Source: SZUA-36 sp963704855 (GTDB lineage Bacteria; Pseudomonadota; Gammaproteobacteria; Xanthomonadales; SZUA-36). Taken from it: a stretch of 64,000 nucleotides of DNA. Location of the stretch: positions 564,731 through 628,730 of the forward strand of contig CAVPHY010000024.1 in NCBI GenBank assembly GCA_963704855.1, read 5' to 3'. The position numbers were made by a program, and so were the translations under genes. Shown here piece by piece: positions 18,357 to 27,331 of the stretch (the first letter of the stretch is position 1; each line of letters opens with the position of its first letter). The notes beneath the pieces are model-generated. The model had not been told where the DNA came from, did not search any database, and worked only from the letters and a program-made list of their open reading frames with translations.

Positions 18357-20618
18357 CTAGCGCCGTCCGAGACTGCCTGTCCCCAGTAGCGCACCGAGCC
18401 TGAGGAAGTATATCGCGCTGCGGTCCTCACTCCAGCCTATACCGAGGTAGATCGGACCCAGTGGTGTCTTGTAACCAAAGTAAAAACTTCCGTTGAGAAG
18501 GCCGTCGGAAAATATTTCATCACGGTATTCTGCCGCATTGCCGTACTCCACGGTCATGCCAACGTAACCTGGCAGTAAACCGCTTTTGGCCACCTGGTAA
18601 CGATAACCCGCCAGTAACGAACCGAAATTAGGACCAATCAGCGAGCCGGGCTCATAACCCGACATGTTGAAAAAGCCGCCGCCGGCATAGAGTCCGTATA
18701 TGGGTACATCGCCACCGAGACTCGTATTGTATTGCGCGCCCCAGATGAAGTTATGAAATCCAAAGGTGTGACTGCCAAAAATTGCAAACTCGAGTTGATC
18801 AAACGAACTGTCTGCACCGAGACTTTCAACCGAATCGATATATCTCAAAGTGGAGTAAACACCCCGTGTTGGCAGGTACCGGTCATCGAGACGGTCGTAC
18901 TTCAGTTCAGCAAATAACTCGGCTCCATCATAGGAGAATGGCCGGATATCCGGATTGCCGACTGCAATGTCCATGTCGCCCGTATAACGGACATAGCCGG
19001 CAGACAGCTTGGCATCCCGTCTGAACTCTCGTCCAAAGGCCAGGGTCCCGCCCCATTCATTAATTTCAAGCTCTGCAACCGCGTCGCCTCTTGAATCATA
19101 GACATACAAAGGACGATCGAACCAGAACAGGCTGGGTTCAAAACTGAATTTGAGAGCGTCATCCAATGGTCTGAAATAGTCCACGAAAATTCCGGGAGAT
19201 TCACCAATCTGGGCGACGGCGCGAAACTCTGAGCCGCGTTCATCGAGGCCGGTCGCCAGGTAACCGCCCCTGAGGTTGAAAGTGGTGCCGCGGGCACTGA
19301 AGGCCAGATCAATACCGGTTTCAATGAATTGGGTCCCGCGTTCATCCTGCAGCACGGTGATCACAATACCCTGCTGACCATCCTTTTCCACGACGCTGTA
19401 ACGGGCCTGGCGGATAAATCCCAGCGCGTAAATCTGGCGCAGGTCATAATCCAGCTGATCGAGATCGAGCGCCTGGCCCGGTTGGATGGTGATCAATTCT
19501 GCAATGACTTCATCTGAGAACCTTGATTGGTTATCCAGGCTGACGAAATTTACCTGCGGTGAACCCTCAACGCAGTTGTTGAGCTGTTGGCGCCAGGCGC
19601 GATAATCACTTTCAGATAGCGAGTACTTCTGCAATTGATCCTGCACCGCTTCCGCGGCTGCATAACCGAGGGGAATGGCTTCGTCCAGTTTGTTGAAATC
19701 TGCGGAGGAGATTTTGTCGCCGATTTCCGGAGCGATTAACACGTCATTTTCACGCAGGTTCTGAATTTGAATCTCGGTGTTCTTGACTGTCAGCATACCG
19801 CTCATCTGGTAGACGATGGCGAGCGCATTATCTATATCATCTTTGCCGGCCAGCTTGGTGCCCACATCAACGGCAATGACCACATCCGCACCCATATCCC
19901 GGGCGACATCAACCGGCAGATTTCTCACCAGCCCACCATCCACCAATAAAGCTTCGCCAAGGCGAACAGGGTCAAATACACCCGGCACCGCCATGCTGGC
20001 GCGCATCGCCATGGAGAGATCCCCCTCCCCGATGACGACCATATTCCCCGTCACGATATCTGTTGCAATGGCGCGGTACGGAATAGGCAGATGGTTAAAA
20101 TCGGTGGTGTTAACACGCTGGGAGGTGATTGATTCGAACATGAAAATCACCTTCTGCCCCGACACCACACCTTTTGGCAGCAGGCTGCTGTCTTTACCGA
20201 TACCCAGCTTGGGTCCATACAAGCCAAGATCGTCATCGGCTTTGCGGCGGAAGGGCTGGTCTTCGCGGGGGGTCTTGTCCTTGAACAGGTCATCCCAGTC
20301 CGCTTCTCTTACAACCCGGGCAAGCTCATCTGATTCCATCGCGGTCGCCAGGAACCCACCGACGATGGAGCCCATACTGGTACCGGCGATGTAGTCGTAA
20401 GGGATACGCATTTCCTCGAGCTTTTTAAGAACACCGACATGCGCATAACCGCGCGCCCCGCCACCACCGAGCACCAGCCCTATTTTAGGACGATCCGTGA
20501 CGTCAGCCCTCAGGCACTGGAATGTCCCGGCCTGGGTGGTCGTTACAAAAGTAAACAAAGAGAATACAAATACGGTAAGTATCGGGCAGTGGATTCGTAA
20601 ACCAGGTGTTTTTGACAT
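18357..20618 (-). CDS. Patatin-like phospholipase with POTRA and Omp85-type barrel (PlpD-like, type Vd)
   Basis: A 753-residue protein predicted to be secreted and displayed at the outer membrane. It has a signal peptide (about 1-30), then a patatin lipase domain with oxyanion loop GGGGARGYAH (51-60), nucleophile Ser81 in GTSMGS, and catalytic Asp in LLVDGGLVRNLPV. A POTRA-like region (about 350-430) is followed by a C-terminal 16-strand barrel typical of BamA/FhaC relatives. This order is that of PlpD and other type Vd autotransporters, where the lipase is carried by its own barrel. The length is close to PlpD (728). The lipase class hydrolyses phospholipids, but this substrate is inferred. 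It is convergent with pgk. Confidence 0.88.
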   Translation of the reverse strand: MSKTPGLRIHCPILTVFVFSLFTFVTTTQAGTFQCLRADVTDRPKIGLVLGGGGARGYAHVGVLKKLEEMRIPYDYIAGTSMGSIVGGFLATAMESDELARVVREADWDDLFKDKTPREDQPFRRKADDDLGLYGPKLGIGKDSSLLPKGVVSGQKVIFMFESITSQRVNTTDFNHLPIPYRAIATDIVTGNMVVIGEGDLSMAMRASMAVPGVFDPVRLGEALLVDGGLVRNLPVDVARDMGADVVIAVDVGTKLAGKDDIDNALAIVYQMSGMLTVKNTEIQIQNLRENDVLIAPEIGDKISSADFNKLDEAIPLGYAAAEAVQDQLQKYSLSESDYRAWRQQLNNCVEGSPQVNFVSLDNQSRFSDEVIAELITIQPGQALDLDQLDYDLRQIYALGFIRQARYSVVEKDGQQGIVITVLQDERGTQFIETGIDLAFSARGTTFNLRGGYLATGLDERGSEFRAVAQIGESPGIFVDYFRPLDDALKFSFEPSLFWFDRPLYVYDSRGDAVAELEINEWGGTLAFGREFRRDAKLSAGYVRYTGDMDIAVGNPDIRPFSYDGAELFAELKYDRLDDRYLPTRGVYSTLRYIDSVESLGADSSFDQLEFAIFGSHTFGFHNFIWGAQYNTSLGGDVPIYGLYAGGGFFNMSGYEPGSLIGPNFGSLLAGYRYQVAKSGLLPGYVGMTVEYGNAAEYRDEIFSDGLLNGSFYFGYKTPLGPIYLGIGWSEDRSAIYFLRLGALLGTGSLGRR

Positions 20619-20715
20619 GGGGTGACCGACTCTGAGGCAATGGTGAACGTGTCAATATTACACAAAAACCACTATCATTACGCCCCGATCTTAAACGCCC
20701 CTACAGGAAAAGCAT

Positions 20716-22965
20716 TTGAACAGACAAACCAATCCGTTCCTCCTCGCGATTATGTCCGCTTTTTTATTTTGCAATGGTATTGCCACGGCAGATACAGCCA
20801 ATACGAATAGCGACATCCCAGGGCTTGATAGCCTTACACAGTACCCGCGTATCGAACGGTTTGATCACGGCAGTGTGCGGGTGGATTTTCCGCATTTGGA
20901 GTCCTGGCCCGATTTTCGTTATTTGCAGGCCTGGCTGCCGGTCGAGGTAACGCTCAATGATGACAGCAAACAACAGGTGGGTTCTGCGTTTGTGCAGGCC
21001 TTGACCGAAATTGATTTTGAGCAGCGCACAGTCGCCCTGTCGGACCTGGTTGTACTGAAGACCAGGTTCACCGATGAAGTGCAGTCTGAAGCCCTGACCG
21101 GGTTGGTTTCCATGGCCTTTGCAGGGCGTGAGAGTATCGTGCCGCTGGATGTACTGCTAAGGCTGCTGCCCGAGGATTTCGAGATCCCGGGCCAACCGGT
21201 GGTCGCCCCGCTTTTGAATTTTGATCCGCCGGCAATCCTGGTGTCGGAAAAGCCACTGCAGCTGCTGTCAATTGACAAGGAGCCCGTCAGGGTGCCTCTC
21301 GAAGGCACCGGTCTCGAGTACGTGGTCAATACCAACTGGAATGTTTTTTACTATCACCCGGATGAGCAGTGGTACGTACTCAATGGGACTGCCTGGCAGC
21401 ACAACAACTATCTTGCCGACGGCGGATGGACAACAACCGATGTGTTACCGGCAGATTTCGATCAATTATCGCTCAACGATACCTGGCCGGAGGTCAAGCA
21501 GGCATTGCCCGCGCGAAAACCGGAGGAACAACCCGTTCCCTTTGTGATCAGCCTGCAGGAAACCGAACTGATCCTGTTGGATGGTGCGCCACGTCTAAGT
21601 CTTATTGGTGAGACCGGCATCAGTTATGTCAGCAACACGCAAAGTGATCTGTTTAGCCTTGGTGATCACTGGTATTTCCTGGTTTCCGGTCGGTGGTTCA
21701 GCAATACCCGTCTGACGGGTCAATGGCAGGCTGTCAAAGATCTTCCGGCCGCTTTCGCGATGATTCCCCCCGACCACGCCAAAGGCCATGTGTTGTTTTC
21801 AGTAGCTGGAACGCGGCAGGCGAGACTGGCGTTAATTGAAGCGGCGTTGCCCCACCGCAGTACGGTTGCGGCAGGCTCTGCTGAGACACTCGAGGTAAGC
21901 TGGGTGGGTAAGCCTCGTTTCGAAGCGATTGCGACCACCGGGCTGCAACGTGGTCTGAACACGCCGTACCAGGTTATCAAGCACAATAATTTCTTTTACC
22001 TCTGCCACGAAGGTGCCTGGTATTTCTCCGAGTCACCTACAGGGCCCTGGAAGGTTGCGTTAAAAGTACCCGATGAAATTTATCGTATCCCGGCGTCCGA
22101 TCCGGCCTACAACGTTACCTTTGTGAAACTGGATACAGAGCAGGACGAGACGCAGGAGTACGTCAATTACAGCTATTCGAGTGGTTATACGGGCAGTTTT
22201 TCCACGTCCGTGGGTGTCGTCTACGGCACAGGCTGGCACTACCCGTCCACGGTTTACTGGGATTCCGCCAACGGACCGGCCTACTGGCGTTACGGTCAGA
22301 CCTACGGCTACAACACCGGCTATCACCCCGTGGGTGCATATTATGGGCATCGTGGCGGGTATTACGGCGGGCGGGCTTATGGCCCTTACGGTCGCTGGGG
22401 TGGCTACGGACCTTACGGTGGTTGGGGTTATGCTGGCAGAACGACCATGACCATCGAATCTCCAACGGTCAATTACACCCAGGGTTACGGCTCAACATGG
22501 GAGGGTCCGCTGCAGACCACACCCGGTGACCCAACCCAAACCAGCGAAAAATCACTCGATAAATTCCTGCCGAAGAAGAAGGCCGATGGCACAGAAAAGT
22601 TCGTGCACACCACCGGGGGTACTGCCGACGGGCCGCCAGGTGTCTCGGCTGCTTCCCTGTATGCGGGTGCCACGCTTTCATCCAACCGGTTTTCCGGCTC
22701 CAACGGGGAGGTATACCAACGTGAGGATGAAGGCTGGAGCCAGCACGGATCTGATGGCTGGACCACCATGCAGGCTATAGCTCAGGAACAGCCTCGTGAG
22801 GCCCGGCCGCAGCAAAGACCCGAAACCCAGGTTCAACAAGGCTTTGTGCCGGCCCATAAAAAGACCTTGAGCCGGTCGGATCTGGACCGCCAGGAACTGG
22901 CGCGTCTCGAAGGTATGGACCAATACAGCAAGTACCTCATGGCGAAGGACTCCAAGCAACAATAG
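20716..22965 (+). CDS. Large exported protein with WF/GPW repeats and Gly/Tyr-rich region
   Basis: A 749-residue protein with a signal peptide (AIMSAFLFCNGIATA), starting at a TTG (20716) after CAGGAAAAGC. It contains at least three copies of a short aromatic motif: NVFYYHPDEQWYVLNGTAWQ, DHWYFLVSGRWFSNTRLTG and NNFFYLCHEGAWYFSESP followed by GPWK. These recur in a family of uncharacterised exported proteins of proteobacteria. From about residue 480 the sequence becomes rich in Gly, Tyr and His (GYYGGRAYGPYGRWGGYGPY), probably flexible or exposed, then charged and Gln-rich. It heads an apparent three-gene set with a lipoprotein and an outer-membrane protein. Envelope or matrix role is inference only. 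Confidence 0.65.
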   Translation: MNRQTNPFLLAIMSAFLFCNGIATADTANTNSDIPGLDSLTQYPRIERFDHGSVRVDFPHLESWPDFRYLQAWLPVEVTLNDDSKQQVGSAFVQALTEIDFEQRTVALSDLVVLKTRFTDEVQSEALTGLVSMAFAGRESIVPLDVLLRLLPEDFEIPGQPVVAPLLNFDPPAILVSEKPLQLLSIDKEPVRVPLEGTGLEYVVNTNWNVFYYHPDEQWYVLNGTAWQHNNYLADGGWTTTDVLPADFDQLSLNDTWPEVKQALPARKPEEQPVPFVISLQETELILLDGAPRLSLIGETGISYVSNTQSDLFSLGDHWYFLVSGRWFSNTRLTGQWQAVKDLPAAFAMIPPDHAKGHVLFSVAGTRQARLALIEAALPHRSTVAAGSAETLEVSWVGKPRFEAIATTGLQRGLNTPYQVIKHNNFFYLCHEGAWYFSESPTGPWKVALKVPDEIYRIPASDPAYNVTFVKLDTEQDETQEYVNYSYSSGYTGSFSTSVGVVYGTGWHYPSTVYWDSANGPAYWRYGQTYGYNTGYHPVGAYYGHRGGYYGGRAYGPYGRWGGYGPYGGWGYAGRTTMTIESPTVNYTQGYGSTWEGPLQTTPGDPTQTSEKSLDKFLPKKKADGTEKFVHTTGGTADGPPGVSAASLYAGATLSSNRFSGSNGEVYQREDEGWSQHGSDGWTTMQAIAQEQPREARPQQRPETQVQQGFVPAHKKTLSRSDLDRQELARLEGMDQYSKYLMAKDSKQQ

Positions 22966-23145
22966 GGCTTTTAACAGCAAAGCCATGGCTCTATTTACTG
23001 GTCGGGGTTTAGCGGTAACCAGGCGACTTTGGCGGTAGAAAGTATCCTGCTTGGAGCGGTGGTCAAGCCCTTGACTTCAACAGGTATTGAACCAATGATA
23101 TAGACTGGCTTCACCCGATTCAGAATTCTCATAAAGGACAGAATT

Positions 23146-23742
23146 ATGCAAAACCATTCCATGTTCAAACATCTCTCCAGGTTGGTAGTGTTTTCTGCTG
23201 CAGCCCTGTTAATCGCCGGCTGCGCCTCCAAGCCAACCATCCAGACCGATTACGATCACACGGTTGATTTCAGCCAGTTTAAAACATACGGCTTCTTTAA
23301 CCCCTTGGGTATTGAAAACCCAAATTACTCCAGTATTTACGGCTCCATTTTCCGTGACGCCATAAGCAAGGAAATGGAGAGCAGGGGTTATACACAGTCC
23401 AATAATCCTGATCTGCTGATCAATGTGTCAGGCCGTCTGCAGGACAAGACCAAGGTCACGACCACCTCTGATCCTTACATGGCAGGTGGTTACTATGGTT
23501 ATCGCCGGGGTGCGTATGGCGCCTGGGGTGGTTACGGTTATGGAACCAGCACGCATGTCAGCCAATACACCGAAGGCACGATCAATGTCGACATGGTCGA
23601 TCGGGCGCAGAAGCGCATGGTATGGGAAGGCGTTGCGGTTGGCCGGGTTAGTGAAAGCCGGACAAATGACGAAACACGCACAAAGATCTACGATGGAATC
23701 CAGGAGATGTTTTCCGCTTACCCGTTCCGCGCCGGTCAATAA
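23146..23742 (+). CDS. DUF4136 lipoprotein
   Basis: A 198-residue lipoprotein. The lipobox LIAGC places the lipidated Cys at about position 26, followed by small polar residues (AS). The body matches DUF4136: DYDHTVDFSQFKTYGFFNPL near the start and a late RTNDETRTKIYDGIQEMFSAYP. A Gly/Tyr patch (AGGYYGYRRGAYGAWGGYGY) interrupts the middle. DUF4136 proteins are small periplasmic or outer-membrane lipoproteins of unknown biochemical role. The ATG at 23146 follows AAAGGACAGAAT. The gene lies 180 bases after the large WF-repeat gene and 40 bases before the next gene. Confidence 0.85.
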   Translation: MQNHSMFKHLSRLVVFSAAALLIAGCASKPTIQTDYDHTVDFSQFKTYGFFNPLGIENPNYSSIYGSIFRDAISKEMESRGYTQSNNPDLLINVSGRLQDKTKVTTTSDPYMAGGYYGYRRGAYGAWGGYGYGTSTHVSQYTEGTINVDMVDRAQKRMVWEGVAVGRVSESRTNDETRTKIYDGIQEMFSAYPFRAGQ

Positions 23743-23782
23743 CGACTGCTTTTAAACAGCAAGTCATAGAAAGGTGCCATTC

Positions 23783-24772
23783 ATGTCCTCGATGATGGGT
23801 GTTTTATCAACACTTTCTTTTGCAATGATGCTGTCATTGCCGGGCGTCGCTGTCTCGTCAGAACCGGAAACGACGTCCGGACAACCCGATCCGGCCTCTG
23901 CCGCTCCTGGTTTACAGAAATCCATTGATCAGATTTCGCGTGAGATGACCAACCCGCTTGCGGCGTTCTACCGGTTTGATTTCACGTATCAACACAGAAG
24001 TTACCAGGGCAGTATCCCGGGTGCCGACGATCAGAGCGACTCGGCCTACAACATTCAGGGTACGATTCCCTTCAGGGAAAAAAATGGGAAGGGGTGGCTT
24101 TTCAGATTTGCTTTGGCCCAATTGGCTGACCAGCCAATATACTGGGTTGACGAGCCAATTTACTGGTCATTAGAGCAATTTGCGGAGTGGGAGATTCGCC
24201 AGGTGGATCCGACGGTTTGGGGTGACGGGTCCTGGATTCCAACGCACGGTCATACGGACGACATGACAATTGAGCTGGTTTATGGCGGTGTAAATGAATC
24301 AGGCCTGATCCTGAGTTATGGACTTGCCGGTGTATTGCCCACGTCCTCGGATACGTCTAATGCCAGGCAACAGCTTATCCTGGGGCCGGCGGTCAATATC
24401 GGAAGAATGACCGGTTGGGGCGCGTACGGTGTTTTGTTTTCGCACGTTATCGACGTCGCTGAAAAAGAAGATAAGGGTACACAGGACACCAGCCAGACAA
24501 CCCTGCAGGCTTATTTCAGCTATGGCCTGGGTCATGGTTGGCAAGTGGTTTCCAACCCCACGATCACTTATGACTGGGAGGCCGATAGTGGCAACAAACT
24601 GAATCTGCCACTGGGCGGTGGTTTTGCCAAAACCATTAAAATTGGCAGCTGGCCTTTGAGGATGGCCGCCGAGGCTCAGTATTTCGTGGCGAGTTCAGAC
24701 CGTTTCGGTCCTGACTGGATGTTTGAGTTCAGCGTCAGCCCTGTAATTCCGAGCAAGCACACGCGCCAATAG
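23783..24772 (+). CDS. Exported outer-membrane transport-like protein
   Basis: A 329-residue protein with a signal peptide (MSSMMGVLSTLSFAMMLS onward). Most of the chain forms predicted beta strands: AAFYRFDFTYQHRSYQG, GWLFRFALAQLAD, MTIELVYGGVNESGLILSYG and ISV-type strands to the end. The pattern and the final aromatic-rich strand (DWMFEFSVSPVIP) fit an outer-membrane barrel, possibly of the phenol-degradation or neuromedin-U-annotated type. The start is uncertain: GTG at 23774 is in frame, and ATG at 23783 has an AAAGGT-like site at good spacing. It is followed by a strong terminator, so it ends the three-gene set. Confidence 0.68.
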   Translation: MSSMMGVLSTLSFAMMLSLPGVAVSSEPETTSGQPDPASAAPGLQKSIDQISREMTNPLAAFYRFDFTYQHRSYQGSIPGADDQSDSAYNIQGTIPFREKNGKGWLFRFALAQLADQPIYWVDEPIYWSLEQFAEWEIRQVDPTVWGDGSWIPTHGHTDDMTIELVYGGVNESGLILSYGLAGVLPTSSDTSNARQQLILGPAVNIGRMTGWGAYGVLFSHVIDVAEKEDKGTQDTSQTTLQAYFSYGLGHGWQVVSNPTITYDWEADSGNKLNLPLGGGFAKTIKIGSWPLRMAAEAQYFVASSDRFGPDWMFEFSVSPVIPSKHTRQ

Positions 24773-24816
24773 GAATCTGCCTGGCCTGTTTTTTGGAAAG
24801 GCAGAGTTCACACAAG

Positions 24817-24845
24817 AAAAGGCGGGAGAATGACTCCCGCCTTTT
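24817..24845. terminator. Strong intrinsic terminator, usable in both directions
   Basis: A 12-base arm at 24817-24828 (AAAAGGCGGGAG) pairs exactly with 24834-24845 (CTCCCGCCTTTT), with a five-base loop. T tracts follow on both strands. It lies between the outer-membrane gene (plus) and the sulfatase gene (minus) and can stop transcription of both. Confidence 0.93.
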
Positions 24846-24882
24846 TGTTCCTGCTAGTCCTGTTTTCTAACGTGTACGTCTG

Positions 24883-26436
24883 CTAGTGGCTGCCCGCTGA
24901 CGTCGACAGCTTCTCCATCACTTTATCCAGCGAGAAACTGGCTGGAGTCTGGCGTGGTGGATAATCCTTGAAGGTCATCAGGAACTTTGCAACATAGGCT
25001 TGAGCCGGCATCAACAGATAGGGTCTGTCGAGGAACCAGTCGTAATAAGTGTTGGAGGTTTTCTGCGCGCGTTCAAACGGGTCACGGCGCAAATTGAACA
25101 GCAGCGGAACACGCAGTGGTACGAATGGTTCCGCCCAGGCCTGGAATGTTGCCTCGACACGTTGCTCCATGAAAACCACCTTCCAGTCGTCATAACGTAA
25201 GGCCGTCAGGTCACCGTCATCGGAGAAATAGAATATTTCGTGTCGTGGTGATTTTTCAGATTCGCCGGTAAGCAAGGGAAGGATATTGTAGCCATCCAGG
25301 TGTACTTTGTATTTCCGGTCCAATGCTTTTGACTGGTAGCCATCGAGCAGATCTTCCTTGATATCGTCTTTGCCGGCAATGGCCGCAAACGTAGGCAGCC
25401 AATCCATGTGGTGGACGATTTCATTGGTATAGGAGCCTGCCTTGATCTTACCAGGCCAGCGCACATAAGCAGGAACCCGCCAGCCGCCTTCCCAGTTGGT
25501 ATTCTTCTCGCCACGGAAAGGAGTCATGGCGGCATCGGGCCAGGTATTCATATGCGGGCCGTTATCGGTGGAGTAAAAAACTACTGTGTTGTCGGTAACG
25601 CCTAGCTCATCCAGTTTTTCGAGAAACTTGCCAATGTGCATATCGTGCTCGACCATGCCGTCGGAATACTCGTCCTGACCGGAGATACCGCGTAACTCAG
25701 GTTTTACATGGGTGCGGAAGTGCATACGGGTACCGCTCCACCAGACAAAGAACGGCTTGCCGGCTTTGACCTGGCGCTCGATAAAATCGAGAGCTGCATC
25801 CGAGGTCTCATCATCCACGGTTTCCATGCGCTTTTTCGTCAGTGGGCCGGTATCTTCGATACGGCCATCGGCGTACGAGTGTATAACCCCACGCGGTCCG
25901 AACCTTTTACGGAATTCCGGGTTGGCAGGGTAATCTTCGTTTTCCGGCTCTTCCTCTGCGTTGAGGTGGTAAAGATTGCCAAAAAACTCATCAAAACCGT
26001 GATTCGTAGGCAGCATGTCATCCTGGTCGCCAAGGTGGTTCTTGCCAAACTGGCCAGTGGCATAACCCTGATCCTTCAGGATAACCGCGATGGTGGGGTC
26101 TTCGACCTTCATGCCTTCCTCTGCACCCGGTAGACCAACCTTGCTGAGACCGGTGCGAAATACGCTTTGACCCGTGATGAATGAAGAGCGGCCTGCGGTG
26201 CAGCTTTGCTCACCGTAATAGTCAGAAAAACCCATGCCTTCATCGGCGATGCGGTCAATATTGGGTGTCTTATAACCCATCATGCCGCGTGAATTATTCG
26301 AAATATTCCAGATGCCGATGTCGTCACCCCAGATTACAAGGATGTTTGGTTTGTCAGCAGCAAACAGCGGTGAGCAGGCCACCAGTGCAAACAGCGCGAT
26401 ACAGGTCGCAAATAACTTTGATAGGGTTGGCGTCAT
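24883..26436 (-). CDS. Arylsulfatase (type I, formylglycine-dependent)
   Basis: Exported sulfatase of 517 residues from the ATG at 26436, preceded by AATAGGAGGACG, a strong ribosome binding site. A signal sequence (about 1-27) ends near LFAADK; a Cys within ALVACSPL could also be a lipobox, so lipid anchoring is possible. The catalytic Cys79 lies in SCTAGR, the C-x-A-x-R signature converted to formylglycine. Metal-binding residues are in VIWGDDIG, and further family signatures are GYATGQFGKNHLGD and FYSTDNGPHMNTWPDA. Sulfatases of this class cleave sulfate esters; the substrate (aryl, steroid or glycan) cannot be chosen from sequence. No maturation enzyme is in the window. Confidence 0.9.
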   Translation of the reverse strand: MTPTLSKLFATCIALFALVACSPLFAADKPNILVIWGDDIGIWNISNNSRGMMGYKTPNIDRIADEGMGFSDYYGEQSCTAGRSSFITGQSVFRTGLSKVGLPGAEEGMKVEDPTIAVILKDQGYATGQFGKNHLGDQDDMLPTNHGFDEFFGNLYHLNAEEEPENEDYPANPEFRKRFGPRGVIHSYADGRIEDTGPLTKKRMETVDDETSDAALDFIERQVKAGKPFFVWWSGTRMHFRTHVKPELRGISGQDEYSDGMVEHDMHIGKFLEKLDELGVTDNTVVFYSTDNGPHMNTWPDAAMTPFRGEKNTNWEGGWRVPAYVRWPGKIKAGSYTNEIVHHMDWLPTFAAIAGKDDIKEDLLDGYQSKALDRKYKVHLDGYNILPLLTGESEKSPRHEIFYFSDDGDLTALRYDDWKVVFMEQRVEATFQAWAEPFVPLRVPLLFNLRRDPFERAQKTSNTYYDWFLDRPYLLMPAQAYVAKFLMTFKDYPPRQTPASFSLDKVMEKLSTSAGSH

Positions 26437-26563
26437 TGCCAGCGTCCTCCTATTAGGTTGGGCTTTGTAAAGAAAGCAGAACCTTAACAATAACAAATAT
26501 TTTCAGTGAATCATATATGAGGGACCGATTAGCCGGCCGCTGGACATGTACCTGGGAAGATAA

Positions 26564-26596
26564 GATGAAAAAAGGCGGGATACGGATATCCCGCCT
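26564..26596 (-). terminator. Intrinsic terminator of the 26690-27142 lipoprotein gene
   Basis: AGGCGGGATA (26573-26582) pairs exactly with TATCCCGCCT (26587-26596) around a CGGA loop. On the minus strand the hairpin is followed by TTTTTTTC. It lies 94 bases past the stop of the lipoprotein gene. Confidence 0.88.
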
Positions 26597-26689
26597 GCGT
26601 ATTGATTTGGCGAATATTACTGCCGGCGCGGAACGGGTAACCCTCTAACACCTCAGCCACGGTAGCCGTAATAACCGCTCTCCGTGGAA

Positions 26690-27142
26690 TTACTTCAATT
26701 TAATCTGTCGCTTTTTCTTGTCAGCCATCAGCCCGCTAATATTCTTACCGGCGCTTTCAAAGCTGCTCTTCATTTTTGAGTATTCACTCCACTTCGAGAC
26801 TGAACTTGCACGGTAGAGCATTTCCTGATCGTCAAATTTAAAGACCATTCTTACGTAAATCGAATTGTATTCCTTGAGATAAGCCTCGATTTGTTTGCGA
26901 TCAGCGGTTTTCAGGTCGACGGTATTGCTGTCTGAAAGTTTACCGCTGATATCGGAATTGATCTGCTTCACATTCGCAAGGTTGTACATCGCACCGTTGT
27001 AAACAACTGTTTTATCGTTGTTATAGACCTTGGCGCTGGAAATACAGCCCGCGAGCAAAAGCATCGACAAAGCAGAAAGGGATAATAGAAGTGTGCGGCT
27101 AAACCGGCGTTGCGCCTTTGAAGCGTTTGTAGCTGTGAACAT
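26690..27142 (-). CDS. Small exported lipoprotein of unknown function
   Basis: A 150-residue lipoprotein. The signal peptide has a long hydrophobic run and a lipobox LLAGC with Cys33, followed by ISS, which fits outer-membrane targeting. The mature part is rich in Lys, Ser and Asn (KSSFESAGKNISGLMADKKK) and contains NDKTVVYNGAMYNLANVKQI. No named family is recognised. The ATG at 27142 follows an AAGGAGATT site. It is divergent from pyk with a 189-base intergenic region carrying a Fur-box-like palindrome. It has its own terminator. Confidence 0.72.
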   Translation of the reverse strand: MFTATNASKAQRRFSRTLLLSLSALSMLLLAGCISSAKVYNNDKTVVYNGAMYNLANVKQINSDISGKLSDSNTVDLKTADRKQIEAYLKEYNSIYVRMVFKFDDQEMLYRASSVSKWSEYSKMKSSFESAGKNISGLMADKKKRQIKLK

Positions 27143-27249
27143 TTGAATCTCCTTGTTATAAATAATTTCGCTTGTTGTTCCGATCACGTAAGGGGCAAAT
27201 AATAGCAGTATTTCTTCGGTGGTAAAAAGCTCGCGTTTTGACTTTTTCA

Positions 27250-27266
27250 GTAATGATTATCATTAC
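27250..27266. promoter_or_regulatory. Fur-box-like palindrome
   Basis: GTAATGATTATCATTAC is a 17-base palindrome with one central mismatch and shares the ATGATnATCAT core of the classical Fur site (GATAATGATAATCATTATC). It lies 66 bases upstream of pyk and 108 bases upstream of the divergent lipoprotein gene. Iron control of either gene is an inference from motif similarity. Confidence 0.55.
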
Positions 27267-27331
27267 AACTAAATTGTGTACATAAATTTAGCCTATAATC
27301 GCGTTTTCGTGAATACCGAGCAGGTCAAGAC

